A stretch of 64,000 nucleotides of DNA, taken from the NCBI GenBank assembly GCA_963844625.1, contig CAWJPF010000003.1, positions 40,771 through 104,770 of the forward strand, given 5' to 3'. The notes beneath the pieces were generated by a model. It made no database searches, was not told the DNA's origin, and worked only from the letters and a program-made list of their open reading frames with translations. Position 1 is the stretch's first letter. Each line of letters opens with the position of its first letter. This document shows, one piece after another, positions 8,691 through 17,417 of the stretch. This DNA comes from Palsa-504 sp963844625 (GTDB lineage Bacteria > Actinomycetota > Actinomycetes > Streptosporangiales > Streptosporangiaceae). A program made the translations under genes and the position numbers.

Positions 8691-9839
8691 TCAGGGCTTC
8701 CAGCAGACGCTGGCCAGCTGAGCCGCGTGGCCGCTGGGCACTCCGGCGACCGGGCTGTCGGTGTACATCTGGGTGCCGGTGTTGTAGAAGCCGAGGCCGG
8801 GCGTCGCGGCGGGCTTCTTGCCGCTCCTGGCCAGCGTGTAGATCGCGTCCACGCCGAGCGCGGCCATCTTGCCGGGGAACTGGGCGGAGGTGGCCGTTAC
8901 CTCGCCGCTTTGCAGATAGGGGATGACGGCGCAGCCGCCGTCGATCGCCGCCACGATCACGCCGGTCTTGCGCGCCGCCCTCAGCGCCTCCGCGGCGCCC
9001 TCCGCGGCCGGCTCGTTGATCGCGTAGACCACGTTGATGTTCGGGTCCTTGACCAGGCACAGCTCCATCGCGGTCTGGCCGCCGGGCACTGTGCCCTGGG
9101 TGGGCAGCTGACAGCCGATCTTGTAGCTGCCGCTGCCGCCCAGCCGGCCCTTGTAGGTGCCGGACTGGGGCTCGTCGCCGTTCAGGGCCTGGTTGCCGAC
9201 CGGGATGCCCATACCGGTGAGGAAGCCGTGGTCGCGGTCGATGTCCACCGAGACGACCTGGTCGTTGAAGTCGTCCAGCATGGCGATGTCCGCGGCCTTG
9301 CCGTTGAGGCGCTTGGCGGTGTACTGGCCGATCAGCTGGCCGGCCTGGAGGTTGTTGGTGGCGTAGGTCAGGTCGGCGGTGCCCGGCGGACTGGGCACGG
9401 TGTCGAGTGCTATCACCAGCATGTGATGGGACTTGGCCTGGTCCAGGGAGGGATTCACGGCGCCGCCGTTCGGGGTGATGATGATGCCCGCGTCACCCGC
9501 GGCGATCGCGTTATCGATCGCGTCGATCTGGGTGGTCGTGTCGTCGTCGCTTGACCCTGCCGAGATGGTTAGCTTGACGCCGAGCTTGGCCGCGCGGGCC
9601 CTGGCGCTGTTTTCTATCGAGATGAAGTACGGGTTGGTGAGCTCCTTGAGGATCAGCGCGACCTCGACCGGGCCGTTGGCCTTGGCCTTGCTGCCGCCGC
9701 CGGCGTTCGAGCCGCCACCGGTTGCCGCGTTTCCGCCGCTACAGGCGGCCAGCGTAACCGCGGTGACGGCCAGCAAGACGACGGAACGGATCCATCTGGG
9801 CACGACCCCGAGTCTTCTGTGGGCAGTCCTGTTCCTCAT
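8691..9839 (-). CDS. Substrate-binding lipoprotein of the sugar ABC importer
   Basis: Extracytoplasmic solute-binding protein of the periplasmic-binding-protein type 1 (RbsB-like) family, 382 aa. It has a basic N-region, a hydrophobic core (VVLLAVTAVTLAAC) and a lipobox with Cys33, followed by a Gly/Ser/Ala-rich spacer, so it is lipidated and tethered outside the membrane. The mature domain shows the family pattern VALILKELTNPYF at its start, then ITPNGGAVNPS and a region resembling the third sugar-contact motif (NVVYAINEPAAEGA). The ribosome site ggaggagcaacc precedes ATG 9839. It is the first gene of the importer operon. Its ATG overlaps the stop of a truncated permease relic upstream. Confidence 0.93.
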   Translation of the reverse strand: MRNRTAHRRLGVVPRWIRSVVLLAVTAVTLAACSGGNAATGGGSNAGGGSKAKANGPVEVALILKELTNPYFISIENSARARAAKLGVKLTISAGSSDDDTTTQIDAIDNAIAAGDAGIIITPNGGAVNPSLDQAKSHHMLVIALDTVPSPPGTADLTYATNNLQAGQLIGQYTAKRLNGKAADIAMLDDFNDQVVSVDIDRDHGFLTGMGIPVGNQALNGDEPQSGTYKGRLGGSGSYKIGCQLPTQGTVPGGQTAMELCLVKDPNINVVYAINEPAAEGAAEALRAARKTGVIVAAIDGGCAVIPYLQSGEVTATSAQFPGKMAALGVDAIYTLARSGKKPAATPGLGFYNTGTQMYTDSPVAGVPSGHAAQLASVCWKP

Positions 9840-10228
9840 GGTTGCTCCTCCACAGCGAGGACAGGGTGACTAGGCAGGTGACTGAAATGGTCACGGGCGA
9901 TGCTGACCGCTTCGAAGCCGACCGTGATGACCCAGAAGTACCAGTACAGCCAGCCCACCGCGAACCCGGCCCGGCCGCCCGGCGCCCTGCGGGCGAGATC
10001 GGCGAACGAGCCCGTCGACGGGCTGGCGGTCGCCATCTCGCCGAGCAACCGCATCATCAGGATGATCAGGACCACGGTGATGGCGTAGGTGAGGAACGCC
10101 CCAGGACCGGTGGTACTGAGTACTACGCTGGAACCGATGAACAATCCCGCCCCGATGACGCCACTGATCGCGATCATGTTCAGCTGCCGCTGGTAGAGGC
10201 GCTTCAGCAATTCTGGCGCCGTGTTCAT
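9836..10228 (-). pseudogene. Amino-acid permease (APC family), N-terminal fragment
   Basis: The first about 110 codons match AnsP/GABA-permease-type transporters: RLYQRQLNMIAISGVIGAGL, a second helix, LMMRLLGEMATASPSTGSFA and AVGWLYWYFWVITVGFEA. Full-length members have about 460 residues and 12 helices; only three helices remain before an unrelated tail and stop at 9836. Its ATG at 10228 is intact, so the fragment may still be translated. Its stop overlaps the start of the binding lipoprotein (ATGA), which could by chance couple translation to the importer operon. Confidence 0.7.
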
Positions 10229-10289
10229 GGCCGCTTCCTCTACCTCACCGGGAAGGACGCAAACCATTTCGGGGACCCGTGCTTCCGAA

Positions 10290-10642
10290 TGAGTTAGTTA
10301 GCTTTCATTCGCTCGCTGCGCGAGCACTGCCGTGGGGCTGCGAAGACTGGGTCCCTCGCGCCGCTGGCGGGTGCGGGTCCGCAGGCGGCTGGGGTCTTCA
10401 GGCAGTGAGAGGGCTGGCGGGGGCGGGGCGGAAGGTGCACAGTTGGGCTGGGGTGCCGCCTGTCGTCGCCGGTTCGGCTTGGACCGTTCGGGGCCGGAAG
10501 CCAGATTGGCGCCGGGTCCCTTGCGGGGTAACCCTCGTTACTGCTGGTGCGCGTGTGTCAGTCTCCTGTACTGACCCGGGGTCCTGGCGGCCGGCGCCTG
10601 TTCCCATCCGGTGGGGGGTGCCGCTGCAGGAGGTGGCCGGGC
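10290..10642 (+). other. Left-end flank of an IS110 relic; possible decayed bridge-RNA locus
   Basis: No gene is supported here. The segment lies directly upstream of the IS110 transposase start, where IS110-group elements carry a roughly 150-350 base untranslated end that encodes the bridge RNA (established for IS621-type elements). Several short GC-rich inverted segments are visible (for example around 10345-10395 and 10560-10620). RNA identity is inferred from position only. Confidence 0.25.
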
Positions 10643-10745
10643 ATGAAAGTGCTGTACGAGCGCGTCGCCGGGATCGACGTGCATAAAGACATGGTGAAGG
10701 TCGCGATCCGGTCCCCGGGCGAGAAACCGTGGACCCGTGGTCGTG
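10643..10745 (+). pseudogene. IS110-family transposase, first about 33 codons
   Basis: Starting at ATG 10643 after an aggaggtgg site, the frame reads MKVLYERVAGIDVHKDMVKV and then AIRSPGEKPWTR, which is the RuvC-like DEDD N-terminus of IS110 transposases with its first catalytic Asp in GIDVHKD. Similarity stops at about 10738, and the remaining about 370 residues are absent. The following 10746-11111 bases contain nothing I can assign. Confidence 0.7.
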
Positions 10746-11111
10746 AACGTCACCCTAATCTGACTAATCTGACGGCTCGCCCTGGCGATTCTCCGATCCC
10801 AGATCTGCGGTATGGCATTCTCGGCTGTGCCCGCCAACCCAGACGGGGAACTTCTGGTGGTTCGATGAACGGTAACCCCGACCGTCGCGTAGCGCGACAT
10901 GCGGATATTTTGTAATTAGCTCGAACAATTACAGATCGACTATGCATGCCCGGCCGTCTAGCCCCTCGGACCGGTTCTTGCCGCACCGATCATCCAGTTC
11001 TGGGTGCACATGGCGGCTTTCTGGCCTCTCTGATCCCAAGCGGCGTGCTCCCGGCTTCGCCCGTTCCAGCAAGCGCCGCTCGTCAGCTGCCGCAGCGTCC
11101 GCTCGCGCGTC

Positions 11112-12374
11112 TCAGGCCGCCGTGTTGGCGGTGGCGAGCTTGGAGCGGACGAGCATCAGCGGCGCGTTGGGGTCGTGCGGCTGGGGAATGGCCGCGAGGG
11201 CGAACTCGGCGATCGCGCCCGGACGGAAGACGAGGCAGTGGGTCGAGCCGCCGTACTGGAAGTAGCCGAGTTCCTCACCCTTGCCGATGTGGTAGCCGGG
11301 CGTCACCTTCGAGTTGATCAGGCACGAGGAAACCTCCGACATGCCGATCGCCACGAACGCCATCAGGCCGATGACAGGGTCATCGGCCTGGATGAGGATG
11401 ATCGCCCGGGCCGCGACGTGGGCGAGGTAGGACTGCGAGTTCATGGGCTCAACCGCGTCGGCGCCTTCGGAGTCGGCCTCTGAGTAGTAGGTACCCTCCA
11501 CCACGAACGCCCGCACGATCGTCCCGGCTACCGGGCTGTGCCAGCGGTGGTAGTTGGTCGCGCTCAAAAAGGCCTGATAGACGGTCCCGCCGGCGAACTG
11601 GCCGGCCGAATCGTCATGGGCCAGCATGTCCGCAAGCGAATAAGGCTGGCTCTTGATCCAGAAGCGGTCCTGGCGGTTGACGTCTGTGCTGATGCCATAG
11701 GGCGTGGACTCGCACGCGCTGACGATCACCTTGTCGTCCTCCGGGGAGGCCACCGGACGCTCGCCGTCCTTGAAGCGCCGGGTGAAGAAGTCGTTCCACG
11801 AGGCGAAGCCCCAGTGCTCGTCCTGCGGGTCGTGCTCGTACTGCCCGATGCCGACCGCGGCCCGGGCCTGGGCGCATTTCCAGCCGGACGGCGAGTCGTT
11901 GAGCACGTAGAGCGAGTCGCTGCTGCTGAGGAACTCGCACCAGGTGCTGAGGATCTTCTTGATCATCGCGTTGACCCGCGGGTCGCGGAAGGCGGCGAAG
12001 CCGGCCGGTGTCCCCATCGTCCAGTCCAGGATCGCGCCGAGCGGCGTGGCCACCATGTGGCCGCCGAACTCAGGCGCCATGATCAGCACCTCGTTGATCA
12101 GGCGCATCATGTGCGTCACGCTCTCCAGGTGCCGCTTGCGGTACGGCTTGGTGCCCGGCACCTGGGCGATCATCTGATTGATGTACATGCGCACCACGGG
12201 ATCGGTGTCGATCAGCTCCTGGAACTCCGTCAGCACGGGATGGAGCACGACCTGCTCGCCTTTGGCTTCCGCTCGTTCGCGGTGGCCGTCGAGCCATGAC
12301 TCCAGGTCGTCCTGGTCTTCCGGAAGCCAGCCGGCGCGGCGCCGTACGTCCACAGCATTGGAGCGATTCGTCAT
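11112..12374 (-). CDS. Pyruvoyl-dependent decarboxylase, phosphatidylserine decarboxylase/PsiD-like
   Basis: A 420-aa protein of the phosphatidylserine-decarboxylase superfamily with the N-terminal PSDC-type domain (about residues 30-170), as in fungal L-tryptophan decarboxylase PsiD rather than membrane-bound Psd. Supporting motifs are ASWNDFFTRRFKDGERPV, the His-containing SATNYHRWHSPVAGTIV and, near residue 376, YGGSTHCLVF. In this family the chain cleaves itself before the Ser of the G-S-T/S motif to make the pyruvoyl cofactor. There are no membrane helices, so it is cytosolic. The start at 12374 has gtagg upstream; a GTG three codons earlier is possible. It stands alone between IS110 relics, so its substrate (an amino acid or a phospholipid) is open. 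Confidence 0.85.
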   Translation of the reverse strand: MTNRSNAVDVRRRAGWLPEDQDDLESWLDGHRERAEAKGEQVVLHPVLTEFQELIDTDPVVRMYINQMIAQVPGTKPYRKRHLESVTHMMRLINEVLIMAPEFGGHMVATPLGAILDWTMGTPAGFAAFRDPRVNAMIKKILSTWCEFLSSSDSLYVLNDSPSGWKCAQARAAVGIGQYEHDPQDEHWGFASWNDFFTRRFKDGERPVASPEDDKVIVSACESTPYGISTDVNRQDRFWIKSQPYSLADMLAHDDSAGQFAGGTVYQAFLSATNYHRWHSPVAGTIVRAFVVEGTYYSEADSEGADAVEPMNSQSYLAHVAARAIILIQADDPVIGLMAFVAIGMSEVSSCLINSKVTPGYHIGKGEELGYFQYGGSTHCLVFRPGAIAEFALAAIPQPHDPNAPLMLVRSKLATANTAA

Positions 12375-12849
12375 AGAGAACACCTACCGGCGCCAGCTCA
12401 GCCAAAACGTCCTTCTGCCCAGCCAGGGCAGCCCGCACAAGGTCCGCGTCCGCCCTCAGCCCAGCCCTGTTGTTATCCAGGCCCAAACTCCGCCACAACC
12501 ACGCCTGGGTTAGCGGCGGCCCGCGTCTTTTGGCCCAGCTCGCGCCATGAGCCGCATCCCCGCCCCGGTCCAGTAGGCGAGGTTGCGGCGGCCCTTCAGG
12601 GTTTCAGAGCGGGCCTGCGCAGTTCTGGCTGTAGCGGGTGTCGAATACGAGGGCCTGGCGATTCGCGCTGCTGGCGGTGACACGATCCCCCGTTGCTGGC
12701 CTGCATGTCCCAACCATCAGCCCGCCGCGACGTCGGCCACGGACGCGAGAAGGGGCGCCGTGCGGTGACCGGGGCGGGATCCTGGTTGAGCCATCCTCGC
12801 AAGCGGAGGAAACTACGAAGTAGCGGGGGCAGATGATGGCACCGCTTTG
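12375..12849. other. Intergenic region without a supported gene
   Basis: The strip between the decarboxylase and the IS110 relic. A minus-strand stretch at about 12385-12450 reads DADLVRAALAGQKDVLAEL, like the start of a sigma-70-type factor, but it is only 20 residues and runs into the decarboxylase start. No other gene is visible. Confidence 0.4.
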
Positions 12850-13478
12850 CCGAGGAGATCACGATGGCAAATCAGACAGGTCAGACAGGCGGGGACACGC
12901 TGGGCGGCCCGGTCCCGCGGGTCCGGAAGACGAACTGGGCGGTCCCGACCAGGCCAGGAGGATGAGCTAGGCGGCCCGGAGCCTGCGCAAGCAGCAAAGC
13001 GGTCCCGGCCGGCGAACCGGTCAGTGTCACCGGCCTCGCCGGTGACGGTCGCGGCGATGACCGGTCCCACGCCGAAGATCTCGGTCAGGGTGGTACCTGA
13101 CGCCTGCACTGCCGCCGCCAGCCGTTTCTTGGCCTCGCGCATCTGGGCATCGATCCGGCGCAGGTCATCCAGGAAATCAGCGGCCAGGTCCCGGCGGGCC
13201 TGCGCGACGGCGCCGGACGGCGTGACCTGCTCCAGGACACGGGCCGCGTGCGCCGCGGTGATCCTCTTGGCAACGCCCCCGGGAACCAGCTCGCACAGCA
13301 CGGCGTGCAGCCGGCACACGACCTGGGTCCGGGTCCGGCCCAGGTCCCGGTGCCGCTTAGCCCACACCTTCAGCACCGTGGCGTGGTCATCGGGCCTGAC
13401 CTGCCGGCAGGCGTCTGAGCGCAGCGCCGCGATCGCCACCGCCGTGTGCGAGCCCTTGTGCGGGTCCACACCGATCAT
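12850..13478 (-). pseudogene. IS110-family transposase, internally deleted and 3'-truncated
   Basis: From ATG 13478 the frame reads MIGVDPHKGSHTAVAI, the DEDD N-terminus. It then jumps directly to SDACRQVRPDDHATVLKVWA, which lies much further along in intact transposases, so part of the RuvC domain is deleted. The Tnp20 helix-hairpin-helix part is present (LTEIFGVGPVIAATVTGEAG and DRFAGRDRFAACAG), but the catalytic Ser region beyond it is replaced by unrelated sequence. It is inactive. It differs from the relic at 10643, so two IS110 insertions bracket the decarboxylase gene. Confidence 0.8.
12864..12965 (+). CDS. Possible 33-codon peptide with strong ribosome site (antisense to IS110 relic end)
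   Basis: ATG 12864 follows gaggagatcacg, a near-ideal ribosome site, and opens a frame of 33 codons beginning MANQTGQTGGDTLGGPVP, ending at TGA 12965. It lies on the opposite strand to the degraded 3' end of the IS110 transposase. No family is recognised. It may be the stranded beginning of a displaced gene, a small peptide, or chance. Confidence 0.2.
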   Translation: MANQTGQTGGDTLGGPVPRVRKTNWAVPTRPGG

Positions 13479-13802
13479 CACTGCCGCCACCACCGGCCCC
13501 CTTTCCCGTTTCGTTGCAGGTGACCGCGGCGGGCATGCCTTATTTCGGGTCGGCACCTCGTTAATAAGCCAGACCACGACTGCGGCCGGCAGGCGGTTCG
13601 AGAGGCAGCCCATCGGACCCTTAACGCTACGACCCAGGCCGCAACGCCTACATCGAGTCTGCAATAAGGCGGTTCGCGGGCCGCGAGCCATGTGCCGCGC
13701 TCAGCCGCACCAGTCCGGTCGAGCCGGAGAACGAAGAGGCAGGCGATGAGCGGTTGGCTGAATTCATTGCCACTGGGCGAGCACCACCGGGAGCATGGGG
13801 CT
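13479..13802. other. Upstream flank of the IS110 relic; no gene seen
   Basis: Region between the IS110 relic and the alpha/beta hydrolase start. For an IS110-group element this would be the untranslated left end. No coding frame is supported. Confidence 0.35.
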
Positions 13803-14615
13803 ATGGCGGAGCGATTCGATGTCAGCCGGAATGGCACCAGCCTGGCCGGGGAACAGTGGCCGGGTGGCGGCCAGACGGTGCTGTTGCTGCACGAGGGCGT
13901 CGCGGACCGGCGGGGATGGGCGGAGATGGCCGGGCTGCTGGCACCTGAGCTAACCGTGGTGGCCTACGACCGCCGTGGTTACGGGCAGACGCCGGTCAGC
14001 CCGGAGCCGTTCTCGCACCTGGATGACCTGTTCGCCGTCCTCGATCACGCAGGCGCCGGCCCGGTGTGGCTGGCCGGTGCTTCGGCGGGAGGCGGGCTGG
14101 CACTCGACGCCGCCCTCGTTGCTCCCCACCGGGTCGCTGGCCTGATGGTGATGGGCACCGCGGTGAGCGGCGCCCCCGACCCCGAGCTCGACGCCGATAC
14201 CAAGCGGTTCGAGCCGCTGCTCGAGAAGGCCTACGCGGCACGGGACGCCGACGAGATCAACCGCCTGGAGACCTGGCTCTGGCTGGACGGCCCCGGCCAG
14301 CCAGAGGGGCGAGTGGGCGGTGCCGCGCGGAGGCTGGCGCTCGACATGAACGCGGTGATCATCGGCAACGGCGTGCCGGAGACCGAGGGAGCCGCCGGCG
14401 TGGATGCCTGGCACGGCCTCGCCGAGATCAAGGTCCCGGTCACTGTCGCGTGCGGCGATCTCGACGCGCCTTTCCTGGTGGACCGCTGCCGCCTGCTCGC
14501 GGATCGGCTTCCCGCTGCCCGGTACCACGTGCTGACCGGCATGGCACACCAGCCCTACCTGGAGTCGGCCAGCACAGTAGCGCAGCTGATCCGCTCCGCG
14601 GTGACCGAGGGCTAG
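13803..14615 (+). CDS. Alpha/beta-fold hydrolase
   Basis: Cytosolic serine hydrolase of 270 aa with all parts of the triad visible: the oxyanion region LLLHEGVADRRGW (about 27-39), nucleophile elbow GASAGGG with Ser94, acidic residue in CGDLDAP (about 219-221), and His249 in GMAHQPYLE. The DRRGYGQT segment after strand 4 matches the usual DxRGxG.S motif. The start ATG 13803 begins MAERFDVSRNG; upstream ATGs in frame (for example 13746) lack typical N-terminal content. It is monocistronic, with no neighbour that defines a substrate. Esterase, C-C hydrolase and haloperoxidase-like activities are all possible. Confidence 0.9.
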   Translation: MAERFDVSRNGTSLAGEQWPGGGQTVLLLHEGVADRRGWAEMAGLLAPELTVVAYDRRGYGQTPVSPEPFSHLDDLFAVLDHAGAGPVWLAGASAGGGLALDAALVAPHRVAGLMVMGTAVSGAPDPELDADTKRFEPLLEKAYAARDADEINRLETWLWLDGPGQPEGRVGGAARRLALDMNAVIIGNGVPETEGAAGVDAWHGLAEIKVPVTVACGDLDAPFLVDRCRLLADRLPAARYHVLTGMAHQPYLESASTVAQLIRSAVTEG

Positions 14616-15393
14616 CACGCTCGCTACACGAACACCGCCTTGACGCACCTTGACCACGGGGTTCCGGATCGCGAACCGTCAAGGGCGGCGACAACGGAGC
14701 GTAGCCATCTGTCGGTCCCGTCCCTGCGCTGGATCGCCGACTCGGTGTGGCTGACAGCCGGGTGCTCATAGCGCGAGTCCGCACGCAGATCGTCCTCTTT
14801 TGGGCTGTCGAGACCGTCGGGCATGAGGTCCTCGAGGTCGGCCAAAAGGCAGGGCTGTTGACCGAGCTGTTCACCGGGGCGAGCGTAGTCTGCAACATCG
14901 TCGGCCCCGTTCAGCAAGGACGGACCCAAGGTGGTGGAGGCGCCTGGCGGCAGGGTGCCACGATCTGGACACCACCGTTGACCAGGACTGGGCACTGGCG
15001 GCAAAGTGGCAGCGGGGCGCGCGGTTTGCCAAGCGGGAGCTGCTGCTGGCGGCAGGCGGCGCGCAGATCTACACCGGCAGCGAGATCGCGGCCAGCATGG
15101 TCAGCCACATCGTCATCTCCTTCGTTATGCGCAGTGCCCTCATCCTGTGAGACGGTCCGGACCCGCGGATTCACCGCATCCGGTCACCGGGTGCTGGCCA
15201 CCGTCAGCCACCCTCGCCGACCGCACCCTGTTGCTCACCCACTCGCGAACGCAAACGTAAGCAGGAATGTCAGCTCACACAACACGCCCTTCCGGGCGCA
15301 TCCCCGGTAAGCACGAAACTAATCCGGGCTGGCAGGTGTAGCAGCGGAATGCGGGGTAGCCGATGACTGGGCGAGCGACCCAGGAGGTATCCG
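14616..15393. other. Gene-poor region with unassigned coding scraps
   Basis: No intact gene. A plus-strand piece at about 14960-15150 (ARFAKRELLLAAGGAQIYTG followed by a short tail and stop) and a minus-strand piece at about 14624-14940 (PKEDDLRADSRYEHPAVSHT) look like former coding sequence, but I cannot place either in a family. Confidence 0.35.
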
Positions 15394-16707
15394 ATGTCTG
15401 CCAGGCAAGCGATGCTGAACTCGCAGCGATGGCAGCGGCTTATCCCGGTCGCGTTCATCACCTACTCCTTCGCCTACCTGGACCGCTCGAACTACTCGAT
15501 CGGCGCCGCCGGCGGCCTCACCAGCCGTCTGCACATCACGCCTGCGCAAGCTGGCTTCCTGGGCGGCTTGTTCTTCCTCGGTTACTTCCTGTTCCAGGTA
15601 CCAGCCGGCAGCTTCGCCGAGCGGCGCAGTGTCAAGACCCTTCTGTTCTGGTCACTGTGCGCCTGGGGCGTGCTCGCCGCGCTGCAAGGCGTCATCACGA
15701 GCTACTGGCTGCTGCTGGCGGACCGCTTCCTGCTCGGCGTCATGGAAGCGGTGGTACTGCCGGCGATGCTGGTGTTCTTGTCGCACTGGTTCACCAGGGC
15801 CGAGCGCGGGCGCGCCAACACCTTGCTCATCTTGGGCAACCCGGTCACGCTGATGTGGATGTCGGTCGTCTCTGGCTACCTGATCGCGGCCGTCGGCTAC
15901 CGGTGGATGTTCATCATCGAGGGCCTGCCGGCCATCGGGTGGGCGTTCTTGTTCCGTCACCTGGTCGATGACCGGCCCGAGGACGCCGCCTGGCTCAGCG
16001 ACGACGAGCGCAGCGACATCGAGGAGACCATCGCTGCGGAGCAGCGGGAGTTGCCCGAGCCGCGCGGCTTCCGGCAGGTTGCGCGCTCACCGAACGTCCT
16101 AGTGCTCTCGGCGCAGTACCTGCTGTGGAGCGTCGGCGTCTACGGCCTGGTGTTCTGGCTGCCGTCGATCGTCAAGCACCTGACCGGGCGGGGGATCGGC
16201 ACGACCGGGCTGCTCACCGCCGTCCCGTATGCGGCCGCGGTCATCGCCATGATCGCCGTGTCCGCCGCCTCGGACCGCCGCGCGCACCGCCGGGTGTTCA
16301 CCTGGGTCCCGCTGCTGATCGCGGCCACCTGTTTCGCGCTCTCCTATCTGACCCGCGGCGGGACATTCACCACCGCGTTCATCCTGCTGATCATCGCGGC
16401 CGCGGCGATGTACGCGCCGTACGGGCCGTACTTCGCGTACATCGCCGAGTTGCTCCCGGCCGCTGACGCCGCTCCCGCCATCGGCATGATCAACGCATTC
16501 GGTGCCCTAGGCGGCTTCATCGGCACGTACGTCGTGGGCGCGCTCGGCGGAGGCACGTCGGCCGTGCCGTTCGTGTTCCTCGCCGGGTGCCTGTTCGCCG
16601 CCGCGCTGCTGATGTTTGCCGTGCGCCGTCCCGGCCAGGCACGCCAGGCGGCGCGTCCGGCTCCCCAGGCCGACCGCGGCGACGCCGACCAGGCCCGGGC
16701 AGCCTGA
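15394..16707 (+). CDS. MFS transporter, anion:cation symporter (ACS) type
   Basis: Major facilitator of 437 aa with 12 predicted helices in two six-helix halves. The N-terminus (QRWQRLIPVAFITYSFAYLDRSNYS) and the segment GFLGGLFFLGYFLFQVPAG are typical of the anion:cation symporter group that takes up organic acids such as glucarate, phthalate or tartrate. The cytosolic loop 2-3 and the charged mid-loop (about 200-225) are present. ATG 15394 has an aggaggtatccg site. A broken 2-hydroxyacid dehydrogenase follows immediately, which suggests the two once served uptake and oxidation of one hydroxy acid (inference). Confidence 0.9.
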   Translation: MSARQAMLNSQRWQRLIPVAFITYSFAYLDRSNYSIGAAGGLTSRLHITPAQAGFLGGLFFLGYFLFQVPAGSFAERRSVKTLLFWSLCAWGVLAALQGVITSYWLLLADRFLLGVMEAVVLPAMLVFLSHWFTRAERGRANTLLILGNPVTLMWMSVVSGYLIAAVGYRWMFIIEGLPAIGWAFLFRHLVDDRPEDAAWLSDDERSDIEETIAAEQRELPEPRGFRQVARSPNVLVLSAQYLLWSVGVYGLVFWLPSIVKHLTGRGIGTTGLLTAVPYAAAVIAMIAVSAASDRRAHRRVFTWVPLLIAATCFALSYLTRGGTFTTAFILLIIAAAAMYAPYGPYFAYIAELLPAADAAPAIGMINAFGALGGFIGTYVVGALGGGTSAVPFVFLAGCLFAAALLMFAVRRPGQARQAARPAPQADRGDADQARAA

Positions 16708-16719
16708 GGGCCAGCCCGC

Positions 16720-17360
16720 GTGCGCCCCCGCATCGTCATCGCGACGCCACTCGAACCACGACTGGTGAGCGAGATCAGCTCGGAACTGCCCGGTTACCAG
16801 GTGTGCTACGAGCAGGCGCTGCCGCCGGCGCGCTATGAGGCGACCACCGCGGGCAGGCCGGCTTTCGGCGAACCGGGGACGGGCAGCGCCGCTGGACGGA
16901 GATGCTCCAGGGGGCCGAGGTGAGCTTCGGCATCCCTGGCGACAATGCGGACCAGCTGCGCCGGCTGGTCCGCGGGTCGAGGAGACTGCGCTGCGGACAA
17001 GCTCGCTGAGCTCGCTCCCCGGGCCGACGTCCTGGTGATCACGCTGCCGGAAACGCGTGACACCGCCGGCATGGTCGACGCCAGGGTGCTGGCCGCCTTC
17101 CCAGCGGGCGCGGTCGTGGTCAACGTGGGACGGGGCCGTGTCGTGGACGAGGACACGCTCGTCGAGCTGCTGCAGGCCGGACGGCTAGCCGGAGCGGGGC
17201 TCGACATCACGGCCAAGGAGCCGCCAGATCCGGACAGCCTGCTGTGGGAGCTGCCCAACGTCATTCTCAGCCCCCACACCGCAGCCCTGTCGCCGCACGA
17301 GAACGAGCGCATCGCCGACCTGTTCATCGACAACGTGCGCCGGCTCGACAGCCACGAGTC
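16720..17360 (+). pseudogene. D-isomer-specific 2-hydroxyacid dehydrogenase, deleted and frameshifted
   Basis: The beginning (MRPRIVIATPLEPRLVSEIS, then EMLQGAEVSFGIPGDNADQL in another frame) and the end (LAPRADVLVITLPETRDTAG, NVGRGRVVDEDTLVELL, GAGLDITAKEPPDPDSLLWE and NVILSPHTAALS) are clear pieces of a 2-hydroxyacid dehydrogenase including the catalytic His in SPHTAA. The roughly 130 residues between them, with the GxGxxG NAD-binding loop, are missing, and at least two frameshifts are present. It cannot be active. It starts 13 bases after the MFS gene, as in an operon. Confidence 0.82.
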
Positions 17361-17417
17361 CCGTCGCCCGGAACGAGCACAAAGGCGCCGTCCGTGCCCG
17401 GCTGCCAGGATGAGGGG

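Noticed and set aside
7614..9554. Plus-strand 646-codon open frame
   Set aside because: Antisense to the sugar ABC permease and binding lipoprotein; no domain, Gly/Arg/Asp-biased composition.
12385..12450. Sigma-factor-like start (DADLVRAALAGQKDVLAEL) on the minus strand
   Set aside because: Only 20 residues, no continuation; could be chance or a minute relic.
14624..14940. Minus-strand frame with SRYEHPAVSHTESAIQ
   Set aside because: Reads like former coding sequence, but no family, start or ribosome site could be supported.
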